A DNA stretch of 64,000 nt from Pseudoflavonifractor gallinarum (GCF_014982855.1 NZ_JADCKF010000006.1:140070-204069), one strand, 5' to 3'; counted from the stretch's first letter, positions 24,856 to 34,278 are shown. Made by a program: numbers and translations. Notes: a model not told the origin generated them from the letters alone.

Positions 24856-25281
24856 ATGGAATATGCCGTCCACGTTCTGCTGGCACGTACTACCCACGCC
24901 GTGCAGAACCATCTTCGGCCTCACCTGAGTAAACTGGGCCTCTCCCTGGGTCAACCCAAGATCCTGCGCTGTCTGGTCCATCTGGGCCCCTGCTCTCAGC
25001 GGATGCTGGCCGACTGCTGTGAGGTGGACCCCTCCGCCATCTGCCGCATCCTGGATACATTGGAGCGGGATGGCTTTCTGACGCGCCGTCCCTCTCAGAC
25101 CGACCGGCGCACCGGCGAGGTCTCCATCACCGACAAGGGCCGGGAGGCCTTTGCCGCCTGGGAGGACCAGTGCCAGACACTGGAGGATCAGATGCTGCAC
25201 GACTTCTCCCCGGAGGAGCGCGCCCAGCTCCGGGACTTTCTCACCCGCGCCTACCGAAACGTGGGCGGACGCCTGCTGTGA
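24856..25281 (+). CDS. MarR-family transcriptional regulator
   Basis: 141 residues with the winged-helix core, including DPSAICRILDTLERDGFLTR and the wing DRRTGEVSIT. ATG 24856 follows AAAGGAGG. It lies at the head of a three-gene unit with the two halves of an ABC exporter, so it most likely represses its own operon until the exported compound binds. Palindromes suited to this sit in the leader. Confidence 0.92.
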   Translation: MEYAVHVLLARTTHAVQNHLRPHLSKLGLSLGQPKILRCLVHLGPCSQRMLADCCEVDPSAICRILDTLERDGFLTRRPSQTDRRTGEVSITDKGREAFAAWEDQCQTLEDQMLHDFSPEERAQLRDFLTRAYRNVGGRLL

Positions 25282-25299
25282 GTGGGGGAGGAATGCGAT

Positions 25300-27045
25300 A
25301 TGAAAGACTTGAAGCATATTTTTTCCTACCTGAAACCCTATCGCCGGGACCTCTTTCTGGCCATCTTTCTGGTCTTTGTGGAGTGTGTCTTTGAGATGCT
25401 TATCCCGCTGCTCATGACCGACATGGTGGACATCGGGGTGGCCAACCACGACATTGCCTTTCTCCTCCAACAGGGCGGAAAAATGGTGCTCTGCGCCGTT
25501 CTGGCCCTGGTGACCGGTCTGCTCTACGCCCGCTATGCCGCCCGGGCGGCCTATGGCTTCGGCGCGGAGCTGCGCCAGGCGGAGTACCGCCGGCTCCAGG
25601 ACTACGCCTTCTCCAACCTGGACCGCTTCTCCACTCCCTCCCTGGTCACCCGCATGACCACCGATGTCACAGTCATGCAGAATGCGGTGAATGCCGGCCT
25701 GCGCCCCCTGGTCCGCAGCCCGGTCATGCTCTTTATGGGAATCGGTCTGGCCTTTTTCCTCAACCCGAACCTGGCCCTGGTCTTTGTGCTCACCGCCCCC
25801 ATTCTGGGCATCATTCTGGCCCTCATCGTACACAAGGTCAGCCCCCTCTACCGTCGGCAGCAGCAGGCGGTGGACCATGTCAACGGCCGCCTGCAGGAGA
25901 GCTTCACCGCCATCCGGGCCATCAAGGCCTTTGTCCGGGGCAGCTATGAGACCGAACAATTTTCCAAGGTCAACGATGAGCTGACCGACGCCAGCCGGGA
26001 CACCTTCCGCCACGCGGTCCTCAACCTGCCCGCCTTTCAGGCGGTGATGTACACCGCCATCGTGCTCATCCTCTGGCAGGGCGGGAAGCAGATGCTGGTG
26101 GGCGGAATGCTGGTAGGCGATCTGACCGCCTTCCTGAGCTATGTGCTCCAGGTGATGAACTCCCTCATGATGATCTCCAACGTATTTCTCCTCCTCACCC
26201 GCTCCCTGGCCAGCGCTCGGCGCATCCGGGAGGTGCTGGAGGAGGTCCCCGCGCTCACCGACGCCGCCGCTCCGGTGGGGTCGGTCCCCAATGGGGAGAT
26301 CGATTTTGAGGATGTGTCCTTTCAGTATGTGCAGGGCGCGCAGACCTATGCCCTCTCCCATGTAAACCTCCACATCCCGGCCGGGGCCACGGTGGGCATC
26401 CTGGGCGGCACCGGAGCGGCCAAGACCACACTGGTCCAGCTCATTCCCCGCCTCTATGACGCCACCCTGGGCACCGTCCGGGTGGGCGGACACGATGTGC
26501 GGGACTATGATCTGGGTACGCTCCGGGACGCAGTGGGCATCGTTCTGCAAAAAAACGTCCTCTTTTCGGGCACCATCCGGGACAATCTGCGCTGGGGCGA
26601 CCCGGATGCCGACGACGATACCCTCTGGCAGGCCTGCCGCATGGCCTGCGCGGACGAGTTCCTCTCCCGGATGCCCGACGGACTGGACACCGATCTGGGA
26701 CAGGGCGGCGTCAATGTCTCGGGCGGGCAGAAGCAGCGCCTGTGCATTGCCCGCACCCTCCTCAAGCGGCCCAAGGTCCTGATTTTTGACGACTCCACCA
26801 GCGCGGTGGATACCGCCACCGAGGCCAGCATCCGCCGAGCCCTCTCCTCCCTCTCCGATGTGACCAAGATCATCATCGCCCAGCGCGTCACCTCCGTGAT
26901 GCAGGCCGATCAGATCATTCTCCTGGAGGACGGCAGGGTCCACGCCGTGGGCACCCACGATCAACTTTTGCGGAGCGATCCCATCTACCAGGAGATCTAT
27001 GCTTCCCAGATGAAAGGAGGTCAGAACGATGGCCAAGCCCTTTAA
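25300..27045 (+). CDS. Heterodimeric ABC exporter, half with degenerate nucleotide site
   Basis: 581 residues from ATG 25300 (GGGGAGG upstream): six-helix membrane domain then ATPase. The catalytic residues are altered. Walker A is GGTGAAKTT (369-377) with Ala in place of the last Gly before Lys, the residue after Walker B is D498 rather than Glu (IFDDSTSAVD), and the switch His is Gln 528 (IIIAQRV). Its signature VSGGQKQR (473-480) is intact and serves the partner's site. This is the pattern of the non-hydrolysing half of asymmetric exporters. Drug or lipid export is likely. It overlaps the next gene by 17 bases. Confidence 0.93.
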   Translation: MKDLKHIFSYLKPYRRDLFLAIFLVFVECVFEMLIPLLMTDMVDIGVANHDIAFLLQQGGKMVLCAVLALVTGLLYARYAARAAYGFGAELRQAEYRRLQDYAFSNLDRFSTPSLVTRMTTDVTVMQNAVNAGLRPLVRSPVMLFMGIGLAFFLNPNLALVFVLTAPILGIILALIVHKVSPLYRRQQQAVDHVNGRLQESFTAIRAIKAFVRGSYETEQFSKVNDELTDASRDTFRHAVLNLPAFQAVMYTAIVLILWQGGKQMLVGGMLVGDLTAFLSYVLQVMNSLMMISNVFLLLTRSLASARRIREVLEEVPALTDAAAPVGSVPNGEIDFEDVSFQYVQGAQTYALSHVNLHIPAGATVGILGGTGAAKTTLVQLIPRLYDATLGTVRVGGHDVRDYDLGTLRDAVGIVLQKNVLFSGTIRDNLRWGDPDADDDTLWQACRMACADEFLSRMPDGLDTDLGQGGVNVSGGQKQRLCIARTLLKRPKVLIFDDSTSAVDTATEASIRRALSSLSDVTKIIIAQRVTSVMQADQIILLEDGRVHAVGTHDQLLRSDPIYQEIYASQMKGGQNDGQAL

Positions 27046-28852
27046 CGGAAAACGCCCCCAGGACCTGGGGCAGACCCTGCGCACCTTCCTCTCCTATCTG
27101 GGCCGGCACCGGGTGCTGCTCATCCTGGTGGGGATCCTGGCCGCGGTCAGCGCCTCCGCCAGTCTCCTGGGCACCTATATGATCAAACCCATCGTCAACC
27201 AGGTCATGGAAGAGGGCAGCCTCTCCGGTCTGGCCGTGGGGGTGGCCATCGCCGCCGCCATCTATGCTACCGGGGCCCTGTCCACACTGGGCTACACACA
27301 GATCATGGTCCGGGCGGCCCAGAAGGTCCTCAGCGACATCCGCCGGGATCTCTTCGCCCATCTCCAGACCCTCTCTCTGCGCTTTTTTGACAGCCAGCGC
27401 AAGGGAGAGCTGATGAGCCTGTTCACCAACGACGTGGATACCATCTCCGACGCCCTGAACAACAGCTTTGCCATGCTGATCCAGAGCTTCATTCAGGTGG
27501 TGGGCACGCTGGCCCTTCTCTTCCTCCTCAACTGGCGGCTCTCCCTGATCGTGGTAGTGGGTTACGGCGGGATGTTCCTCTACATCCGGTACAGCGGCCA
27601 GCGGAGCAAATACTACTTCAAGCGGCAGCAGGAATACCTGGGCGAGCTGGACGCCTACATCGAGGAGATGGTGGCAGGACAGAAGGTGGTCAAGGTCTTC
27701 CGCCATGAGGAGGCCAACCTCCAGGGCTTCCTGGAACGCAACGAAAACCTGCGCCGGGCGGGGACCAGTGCCCAGAGCTTTGCCGGTACCATGATCCCCG
27801 CAGTGGTCAGCATCTCCTATATCAATTACGCCGTCATCGCCGTTCTGGGCGGGATCATGGTGATCCTGGGCTGGTCGGATGTGGGCAGCCTGGCCAGCTA
27901 TCTGGTCTTTGTCCGTCAGTCCGCCATGCCCATCAACCAGTTTACCCAGCAGGGGAATTTCCTCCTGGCCGCCCTGGCCGGAGCGGAGCGCATCTTCGCC
28001 GTCATGAAGGAGGAGCCGGAGATCGACCAGGGCTCTGTGGAGCTGGTCCGCACGGAAGGAGGTCCTTCCCCGTGGGCCTGGCGGGACCCGGCCCAGCCCG
28101 GTGCGCCCGACGTGCCCCTCCGGGGGGATGTGCGCTTTGACCATGTGCAGTTTGGATATGAGCCGCGGCAGACCATCCTCCACGACCTCTCCCTCTACGC
28201 CAAGCCGGGTCAGAAGATCGCCTTTGTGGGTTCCACCGGCGCGGGCAAGACCACCATTACCAACCTCATCAACCGATTTTATGAGGTGAGCGGCGGCACC
28301 ATCACCTACGATGGGATCGACGTCCGGCGCATCCGCAAGGACCACCTGCGCCGCAGCCTGGGTATGGTCCTCCAGGACACCCACCTCTTCACCGGCACCA
28401 TCGCGGACAACATCCGCTTCGGCAAGCTGGATGCTACGCAGGAGGAGATCGAACGGGCTGCCGTCATCGCCAACGCCGACTCCTTCATCCGACGGCTCCC
28501 CCAGGGGTACGATACGCTGGTCACCGGGGACGGCGCCAACCTCTCCCAGGGCCAGCGGCAGCTTCTGGCCATTGCCCGGGCGGCGGTGGCCGATCCCCCG
28601 GTGCTCATTCTGGACGAGGCCACCTCCTCCATCGACACCCGCACTGAGTCCCTCATCGAGCAGGGAATGGACCGGCTGATGGAGGGCCGTACCGTCTTTG
28701 TCATCGCCCACCGCCTCTCCACCGTGCGCAATGCCGACGCCATCCTGGTTCTGGAGCAGGGCCGGGTGGTGGAGCGGGGCAGCCACGCCGAACTGCTGGC
28801 GCAAAAGGGCGTCTACTACCAGCTCTATCACGGCATGTTCGAGCTCTCCTGA
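27029..28852 (+). CDS. Heterodimeric ABC exporter, catalytic half
   Basis: 607 residues. It has six membrane helices, then an ATPase with canonical Walker A STGAGKTT, LILDEATSSID with the catalytic Glu, and AHRLST with the switch His. Its signature is LSQGQRQL rather than LSGGQ, which completes the weak site of the partner, so only one of the two composite sites should hydrolyse ATP well. An extra Pro/Gly/Trp-rich stretch (about residues 345-370) links the two domains. It ends the MarR operon at a strong terminator. Confidence 0.94.
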   Translation: MAKPFNGKRPQDLGQTLRTFLSYLGRHRVLLILVGILAAVSASASLLGTYMIKPIVNQVMEEGSLSGLAVGVAIAAAIYATGALSTLGYTQIMVRAAQKVLSDIRRDLFAHLQTLSLRFFDSQRKGELMSLFTNDVDTISDALNNSFAMLIQSFIQVVGTLALLFLLNWRLSLIVVVGYGGMFLYIRYSGQRSKYYFKRQQEYLGELDAYIEEMVAGQKVVKVFRHEEANLQGFLERNENLRRAGTSAQSFAGTMIPAVVSISYINYAVIAVLGGIMVILGWSDVGSLASYLVFVRQSAMPINQFTQQGNFLLAALAGAERIFAVMKEEPEIDQGSVELVRTEGGPSPWAWRDPAQPGAPDVPLRGDVRFDHVQFGYEPRQTILHDLSLYAKPGQKIAFVGSTGAGKTTITNLINRFYEVSGGTITYDGIDVRRIRKDHLRRSLGMVLQDTHLFTGTIADNIRFGKLDATQEEIERAAVIANADSFIRRLPQGYDTLVTGDGANLSQGQRQLLAIARAAVADPPVLILDEATSSIDTRTESLIEQGMDRLMEGRTVFVIAHRLSTVRNADAILVLEQGRVVERGSHAELLAQKGVYYQLYHGMFELS

Positions 28853-28877
28853 CCCTCGCTTTCTGCGGAACTGTTTG

Positions 28878-28915
28878 GGGGCGGGGACCATTTGGTCCCC
28901 GCCCCTTCTCTTTTC
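28878..28915 (+). terminator. Terminator of the MarR-ABC operon
   Basis: GGGGCGGGGACC (28878-28889) pairs with GGTCCCCGCCCC (28894-28905), followed by TTCTCTTTT. Confidence 0.9.
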
Positions 28916-28940
28916 TGTGGCGCAATCCGCCCGGTTCTGC

Positions 28941-28969
28941 TTGTTTCTCCCGGCGCGGCATGGTATACT
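28941..28969 (+). promoter_or_regulatory. Sigma-A promoter of uppP
   Basis: TTGTTT (28941-28946), 17 bases, TATACT (28964-28969). Confidence 0.7.
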
Positions 28970-29022
28970 TGGCAGTTGACCGGTGTTTCCGGTCAGACCC
29001 CGTCATATGAAAGGAGCGTCCC

Positions 29023-29877
29023 ATGTTTATTCTGGAACTGTTCAAGTCCCTGCTGTTCGGCGTTGTGGAGGGCATCACCGAATGGCTGCCCATCAGCTCG
29101 ACCGGGCATCTCATTCTGCTGGATGAGTGCATCCAGCTGCGCGTGTCCACCGAATTTATGGATATGTACCGCTATGTCATTCAGCTGGGCGCCATTCTGG
29201 CCGTCCTGGTCCTCTTTTTTCACAAGCTCAACCCCTTCTCTCCCCGGAAAAATACCTTGCAGCGCACCCAGACCTGGACGCTCTGGGGAAAGGTCGTGCT
29301 GGCCTGTATCCCCTCGGCCGTCATCGGACTGCCTCTGAATGACTGGATGGACACCCACCTGATGACCCCCTGGGTGGTGGCTGCCGCCCTGATCGTCTAT
29401 GGTGTGGGCTTCCTGGTCATTGAAAACCGGCATGCCGCCCCCACTCTGCGCCGCACAGACGATCTCTCCTGGAAAATCGCCCTGTACATCGGTCTCTTCC
29501 AGACCCTGTCCATCATCCCCGGCACCTCCCGCTCCGGCGCCACGATCCTGGGCGCCATTCTCCTGGGCTGTGCCCGCCCCGTGGCCGCGGAGTTCTCCTT
29601 CTTCCTGGCGATCCCCACCATGGTGGGGGTCAGCGTGCTCAAGCTGGGCTCCTTCTCTGCCAAAAAGCTGATGGCCGGTCAGGCTCTCTTTACCGGAGAA
29701 GAGGCCGCCATCCTGCTGGTGGGATTCGTGGTCTCCTTCCTGGTCTCCCTGCTGTGCATCCGCTTCCTGATGGACTTCGTCAAGAAGCATGACTTCAAGC
29801 CCTTTGGCTGGTATCGCATTGTCCTGGGCGTGATCGTGCTGCTCTTCTTTGGCGCCCGCGCCCTTCTGGCAGCCTGA
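29023..29877 (+). CDS. uppP: Undecaprenyl-diphosphatase (BacA/UppP)
   Basis: 284 residues, a polytopic membrane enzyme that recycles undecaprenyl pyrophosphate to the monophosphate carrier for wall synthesis and can confer bacitracin resistance. The two catalytic motifs are [14 protein letters not shown] (16-29) and [10 protein letters not shown] 29023 follows GAAAGGAG. It stands alone between a promoter and a terminator. Confidence 0.97.
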   Translation: MFILELFKSLLFGVVEGITEWLPISSTGHLILLDECIQLRVSTEFMDMYRYVIQLGAILAVLVLFFHKLNPFSPRKNTLQRTQTWTLWGKVVLACIPSAVIGLPLNDWMDTHLMTPWVVAAALIVYGVGFLVIENRHAAPTLRRTDDLSWKIALYIGLFQTLSIIPGTSRSGATILGAILLGCARPVAAEFSFFLAIPTMVGVSVLKLGSFSAKKLMAGQALFTGEEAAILLVGFVVSFLVSLLCIRFLMDFVKKHDFKPFGWYRIVLGVIVLLFFGARALLAA

Positions 29878-29932
29878 TCCATCCATTCCTGCTTGGCAGC
29901 TATCATATCTCAGCAAGATTCTTATTGCACAA

Positions 29933-29970
29933 AAAAGATCCACCGTTCTCCCGGTGGATCTTTTCTTTTT
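29933..29970. terminator. Bidirectional terminator
   Basis: GATCCACCG (29937-29945) pairs with CGGTGGATC (29952-29960), flanked by A run and TTTTCTTTTT. It serves uppP and the convergent holin gene. Confidence 0.9.
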
Positions 29971-29991
29971 AAGACACTTTTGCTCTGTATT

Positions 29992-30471
29992 CTATTTCTT
30001 CTCCTCCGTGGGGAGGCTTTCTCCTACTTGGTCCACCGCGTTCTTTCCCGCCTCCAGCAGCTTGGGCAGCCAGCGTGGGACCGGCGCGCCCATGGCCAAG
30101 GCGTTCTCCCCGATGGAGCCAAGCTCCGTAATGCAGTACCACACCAGCACCAGCGGACAGACCAGTCCGCGGTAGGTCATGGGAAGCTGGATGACCGGAA
30201 GCTGGTCCAGCACCAGGCAGAGCAGCAGATCCGCCCCGGCGGCCACTAAAACCACCACGATCATACCCGCCTTATGCCAGATCCCGTCCCGGGCGGTCTG
30301 GGAGGACCACTTTCCCGCCTTGGCCGCCGCAGCCGAGCCTGTGATATAGTCCAGGCACATACAGCCCAGCCAGCCCACAACGAGCCAGCCCAACCAACCC
30401 CAGAAGGCGGTCAGACCGCCCAACAGAGCGGTCCCGGCGGCTTTCCACGCTTTCACATGATTCAGATCCAT
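29992..30471 (-). CDS. Phage-type holin (TcdE/toxin-secretion holin family)
   Basis: 159 residues from ATG 30471, which is 8 bases after AGGAGG; two further upstream starts (30477, 30480) are too close to that site. It has three to four membrane segments, with LGCMCLDYITGSAAA and SQTARDGIWHKAGM matching this holin family, and a charged C-terminal tail ending EEKK. Holins make membrane lesions for lysis or protein release. No endolysin, portal or tail gene is near, so this is an isolated or domesticated holin. The two small genes upstream appear to be in the same operon. Confidence 0.87.
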   Translation of the reverse strand: MDLNHVKAWKAAGTALLGGLTAFWGWLGWLVVGWLGCMCLDYITGSAAAAKAGKWSSQTARDGIWHKAGMIVVVLVAAGADLLLCLVLDQLPVIQLPMTYRGLVCPLVLVWYCITELGSIGENALAMGAPVPRWLPKLLEAGKNAVDQVGESLPTEEKK

Positions 30472-30486
30472 ATCCATCACCTCCTT

Positions 30487-30648
30487 TCACTCCACTTGTG
30501 CCATAGCATGGAACGGCCCGCCGCAGCCAAATTCCCTCCGGACCGGAGGCCGGCGTATACCCTCTATGGCAATGCTATGCTCCGCACAGCGCGAAGGTGT
30601 GCCGCGGCAGAACCTCTCGGTACGTCCCATGTTCCAATCCATCTCCAT
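30487..30648 (-). CDS. Very small protein upstream of the holin, function unknown
   Basis: 53 residues from ATG 30648, with GAGAGGAAGAT upstream. Its TGA overlaps the ribosome site of the holin gene (TGAAAGGAGG), a common coupling arrangement in phage lysis cassettes. It is Arg- and Cys-containing with no membrane segment. It may be real because of position and coupling, but composition alone does not prove coding. Confidence 0.45.
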   Translation of the reverse strand: MEMDWNMGRTERFCRGTPSRCAEHSIAIEGIRRPPVRREFGCGGPFHAMAQVE

Positions 30649-30709
30649 CGTATCTTCCTCTCTTTCCTCATTTCTCCGCCCTTTGGCGGTCCAATCTCCC
30701 CTCTTGGCT

Positions 30710-30943
30710 TCAGCAGATGTACTTGCGATTGCGCCAGTAGGACGGCTCATAGTAGTGGCGCAGGGTATTGCCGATCTCCCGCGTCTCCCGGAGCATCTGA
30801 CGCAGCAGCCGAAGATCGTGCTCCATCGCCTTCTGCTCCTCGGGCAGCAGCTCCGGCAGGAGGCGGCTGCGGCAGGCAATATCCTGTTTCAGCCGCTCCG
30901 CCTCCTCCAGATACCGCTCTGATAATTCCAGCAGTGTTGCCAT
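30710..30943 (-). CDS. Small helical protein heading the holin operon
   Basis: 77 residues from ATG 30943, with AAAAGGGAGGAG upstream. It is almost wholly alpha-helical and heptad-like up to residue 65 (LLELSERYLEEAERL...LRLLRQMLRE), followed by a basic aromatic tail. The family is not recognised. It is first after a promoter bearing repeated operator-like boxes, and the holin is third, so a role in controlling or modulating the holin is possible but is only inferred from position. Confidence 0.6.
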   Translation of the reverse strand: MATLLELSERYLEEAERLKQDIACRSRLLPELLPEEQKAMEHDLRLLRQMLRETREIGNTLRHYYEPSYWRNRKYIC

Positions 30944-30963
30944 ATACTCCTCCCTTTTAGCTC

Positions 30964-31070
30964 TTTTTAAGATACTTTTTGTTTGAAAAAAAGAGCCATA
31001 CAAAACCTTTCTTAAATATCTTGTCAGGATACCAATAGTATACTCAGCCAAAAGCATCTTGTCAAGATAC
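30964..31070 (-). promoter_or_regulatory. Holin-operon promoter with repeated operator boxes
   Basis: Minus strand TTGACA (31060-31065), 17 bases, TATACT (31037-31042). The palindrome ATCTTGTCAAGAT (31056-31068) covers the -35 box. A near copy ATCTTGTCAGGAT (31018-31030) covers the start point, and a half site AAGATAC (30969-30975) lies further on. The layout is that of a tightly repressed promoter. No regulator gene is adjacent. Confidence 0.75.
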
Positions 31071-31184
31071 TTTTGAGTTTTTCTTTGCCCATTGTGATAT
31101 GCACTCCGCCGTGTTACCATACTAATCGTGTGGTGTACCCTGTTTTCCAACCCACCTTATCATTCTGAAAAGGAGGCTCTCTTC

Positions 31185-32990
31185 ATGCCTGACCATAAAA
31201 CGATCCCCCTCCGCAGTGAAATTCCGGAGGCCTATACCTGGAATACTGCCGACCTCTATCCCACGGACGACGCGTGGCATACGGATGCCCAGCTCCTCCG
31301 CACCCAGATCGACACCCTGGGCAGCTATGCCGGGCGTCTGGGCTCCGGCGCGGATACGCTGTACGACTATGTCACACTGGAGCAGGAGGCCGGCGAGCGG
31401 CTCTCCAAGCTGTTGGACTATGCCCAGCGCAAAAGCGACGAGGATACCCGCGTAGACACCTATCAGGCCATGGTGGGCAAGGCCATGTCCCTCTATGTGG
31501 ACTTCCTGCGCGCCACCGCTTTTGAGACGCCGGAGGTCCTCTCCATTCCGGAGGAGCAGCTGGAGGCCTTCTATGCCCAGAAGCCGGAGCTGACCCTCTA
31601 CCGCCGCTATTTCCACAACATCCAGCGCCGCCGTGCCCATACCCTCTCGGACGCCGAGGAGCGGCTCCTGGCCGCCGCCGGTGACATGGCCCAGGCCCCG
31701 GATGACATTTTCTCCAAGCTGACCGACGCCGATCTCACCTTCCCCCCGGCGGTGGACAGCCAGGGGGTGCAGCATCCTCTCTCCAACGCCTCCTACACTC
31801 TCCTCATGGCCAGCGAGGACCGCGCCCTGCGCAAGTCGGCCTTTGAGGGGCTGTATGCCTCCTACGGCGGAATGAAGAATACCCTGGCCGCCACGCTGTC
31901 CTCCCAGGTCAAGCAGCTGCAATTCTTTGCCACCGCCCGCAAATACCCCAGCGCCCTCTCCGCCTCTCTGGATGCCAATCACGTTCCGGAATCGGTCTAT
32001 CACACCCTCATCCGCACGGTCCGGGCCAATTTGGACAAGATGCACCGGTATGTCCGCCTCCGCCGGAAGCTGCTGGGGGTGGATGAGCTGCATATGTATG
32101 ATGTGTATGCTCCCATGGTCTCGGGCGGTGTTACGGCCTTTCCCTACGACCAGGCCAAGGAGACCGTCTACCAGGCCATGGCTCCCCTGGGGGAAGAGTA
32201 CCAGTCCATCCTCCGGGAGGCGCTGGATCACCGCTGGATCGATGTGTACGAAAACGTGGGGAAGCGCTCGGGCGGATACATGTCGGGCGCCATGGTCCAT
32301 CCCTATATTCTCCTCAACTATCAGGATGATCTGGACAGCATGTTCACCCTGGCCCATGAGCTGGGGCACGCCGTCCACTCTTACCGCTCCAACCGGGACC
32401 AGCCCACGGTCTACCGGGACTATGTGATCTTTGTGGCCGAGGTGGCCTCCACCTGCAATGAGGCCCTGCTGATGGAGCATCTGCTCGCCCGTACCTCCGA
32501 CAAGCGCTCCCGCGCCGTCCTCATCAACCATTTCCTGGAGCAGTTCAAGAGCACCCTCTACCGGCAGACCATGTTTGCGGAATTTGAGCTGCGCATGGGC
32601 GAGCTCGCCGCCCAAGGGGAGACCCTGACCGCCGACCTCCTCTGCCGGGAGTACAAGGCCCTCAACGAGGCCTATTTCGGTCCCGACATGGTCTCGGATG
32701 ACGCCATCGCCCTGGAGTGGTCCCGCATTCCCCACTTCTACTACAACTACTATGCCTTCCAGTATGCCACCGGATATTCCGCCGCCATCGCGCTGTCCCG
32801 CCGCATCCTCTCCGGCGGACCCCAGGCCGTGGAGGACTATCTGCACTTCCTCTCCGGCGGATGCAGCCAGGACCCCATCGACCTGCTGAAGGGCGCCGGG
32901 GTGGATATGACCTCCCCCCAGCCCATCCAATCCGCACTGGACCTGTTCGATCAGCTGCTGGATGAGATGGAGTCCCTCATGGAGGCGTAA
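31185..32990 (+). CDS. pepF: Oligoendopeptidase F (M3B metallopeptidase)
   Basis: 601 residues. It is a cytosolic zinc endopeptidase for short peptides. The zinc motif HELGH is at 391-395, with the third ligand Glu about 25 residues later in FVAEVASTCNE. ATG 31185 follows AAAGGAGG, and a longer frame from 31128 lacks a ribosome site. The FHYNYYAFQYATGYS-type C-terminal block (seen here as PHFYYNYYAFQYATGYS) is a family signature. Confidence 0.96.
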   Translation: MPDHKTIPLRSEIPEAYTWNTADLYPTDDAWHTDAQLLRTQIDTLGSYAGRLGSGADTLYDYVTLEQEAGERLSKLLDYAQRKSDEDTRVDTYQAMVGKAMSLYVDFLRATAFETPEVLSIPEEQLEAFYAQKPELTLYRRYFHNIQRRRAHTLSDAEERLLAAAGDMAQAPDDIFSKLTDADLTFPPAVDSQGVQHPLSNASYTLLMASEDRALRKSAFEGLYASYGGMKNTLAATLSSQVKQLQFFATARKYPSALSASLDANHVPESVYHTLIRTVRANLDKMHRYVRLRRKLLGVDELHMYDVYAPMVSGGVTAFPYDQAKETVYQAMAPLGEEYQSILREALDHRWIDVYENVGKRSGGYMSGAMVHPYILLNYQDDLDSMFTLAHELGHAVHSYRSNRDQPTVYRDYVIFVAEVASTCNEALLMEHLLARTSDKRSRAVLINHFLEQFKSTLYRQTMFAEFELRMGELAAQGETLTADLLCREYKALNEAYFGPDMVSDDAIALEWSRIPHFYYNYYAFQYATGYSAAIALSRRILSGGPQAVEDYLHFLSGGCSQDPIDLLKGAGVDMTSPQPIQSALDLFDQLLDEMESLMEA

Positions 32991-33068
32991 TTTTCCCAAG
33001 GCTCCGGGCGGACAAATGGGTCTGCCCGGGGCCTCTCCAAATTTATCTGTTCTTTTTTCAATTTAGGG

Positions 33069-33097
33069 TTGACAAACGCTCCGTGAAACGCTATAAT
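33069..33097 (+). promoter_or_regulatory. Promoter of tRNA-Ala
   Basis: TTGACA (33069-33074), 17 bases, TATAAT (33092-33097), a full consensus match. Confidence 0.9.
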
Positions 33098-33141
33098 ATC
33101 CAACGTTGAGTCGCCGGTCCAGCGGCGCGATAAGTGAATAT

Positions 33142-33217
<76 letters not shown>

Positions 33218-33220
33218 TGA

Positions 33221-33257
33221 AAAGACTTGAAACTTTGGTTTCAAGTCTTTTTTTGTT
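33221..33257 (+). terminator. Terminator after tRNA-Ala
   Basis: AAAGACTTGAAAC (33221-33233) pairs with GTTTCAAGTCTTT (33238-33250), with a T run to 33254. Confidence 0.92.
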
Positions 33258-33329
33258 GGGAGCTCTGCTAAATTGCACAAGTTTTACACTCCTCTTTTGG
33301 CTGTTCCTAGAAAATTTCACAGATACCAC

Positions 33330-33358
33330 TTGCTTTTTTTTACACTTCGTCGTATACT
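33330..33358 (+). promoter_or_regulatory. Sigma-A promoter of flavoprotein gene
   Basis: TTGCTT (33330-33335), 17 bases, TATACT (33353-33358). Confidence 0.65.
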
Positions 33359-33414
33359 CTTATTATGACTTTTGCCTTTTGGCAAACGGAGAATATGAAA
33401 GGTAGGGAATTCGG

Positions 33415-34053
33415 ATGGACAAAGTCAAGCTTTTGTTGGTTTGCGGCAGTCCCCGCCCAAAGGCGCGTTCCGCCACCTACGCCGGTCTGATGGCTGCGAT
33501 GGAGGGAGCTCAGAGCATCGATGGGGTCGAGGTGGAACTGGTGGAGCTCTTCGGCCGGAAAATCGCACCCTGCATCCATTGCAACAAGTGTCTGCGGGAC
33601 GACTCGGACCGCTGCACGGTATTCCATGATGATATGGACGAACTGTATGATAAGTTCTTCCAGGCGGACGGCATCATCATCGGCTGTCCGGTCTATGATA
33701 TGAACGTCACTGCCCAGCTGGCACAGTTTTACAGCCGCTTCCGCTCTTCCTGGAAGCTGAGCGTCGACAACACCTCTTTCTTCCAGTACAAGGTGGGCGC
33801 CGGTATCGTGGTGGGCGGAACCCGCAACGGCGGACAGGAGGCAGTGCTCCGCTCCATCCACAATCTGTTTTCCACCCACGGCATCAACATCTGCTCCTGC
33901 GGCGGCGGAATCTACGGCGGCGCCATGCTGTGGAATCCCGGTGACGGCTCCACGACCATGGACGATCCCATCGGCATCGATAACTGCCGGACGCTGGGCC
34001 GGAAGGTGGCCCAGGTGGCCAAGGCTCTCAAGGCCGGACACGAGATGGTATAA
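33415..34053 (+). CDS. NAD(P)H-dependent FMN reductase / iron-sulfur flavoprotein family
   Basis: 212 residues, flavodoxin fold. The FMN loop CGSPRPKARSAT begins at residue 10 and the second loop CPVYDMNVTAQ is near 90. C53, C56, C59 and C67 give CX2CX2CX7C, close to the [4Fe-4S] motif of Isf proteins. It is only distantly like the protein at 22585-23205. The segment GGTRNGGQE is typical of the family. It is monocistronic, and the physiological electron acceptor is unknown. Confidence 0.85.
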   Translation: MDKVKLLLVCGSPRPKARSATYAGLMAAMEGAQSIDGVEVELVELFGRKIAPCIHCNKCLRDDSDRCTVFHDDMDELYDKFFQADGIIIGCPVYDMNVTAQLAQFYSRFRSSWKLSVDNTSFFQYKVGAGIVVGGTRNGGQEAVLRSIHNLFSTHGINICSCGGGIYGGAMLWNPGDGSTTMDDPIGIDNCRTLGRKVAQVAKALKAGHEMV

Positions 34054-34091
34054 AAAACGGCCGGGAACACACGCTTTTTCCGATCTGCAAA

Positions 34092-34125
34092 AACCGGGGA
34101 CAGGCAGCCTGTCCCCGGTTTTTTT
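34092..34125 (+). terminator. Terminator after flavoprotein gene
   Basis: AACCGGGGACAG (34092-34103) pairs with CTGTCCCCGGTT (34109-34120), followed by T run. Confidence 0.93.
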
Positions 34126-34278
34126 CACGTCCGTGTAGGGCGCGGAGCTTCTCCCCCGCCCTGGTCGAATTCCTCAGAATCCGCTGTGATACCGCTGGCT
34201 TTTTCTCCACTTGACAAAGCGGTCGGTTTCTAGTACCGTTATACCCGCAAAGGGAGTGGAAAAAGGAGTGGGGGCTCT

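Noticed and set aside
31018..31068. LexA/SOS boxes at the holin promoter
   Set aside because: ATCTTGTCAAGAT does not fit the Firmicutes LexA box (CGAAC-N4-GTTCG).
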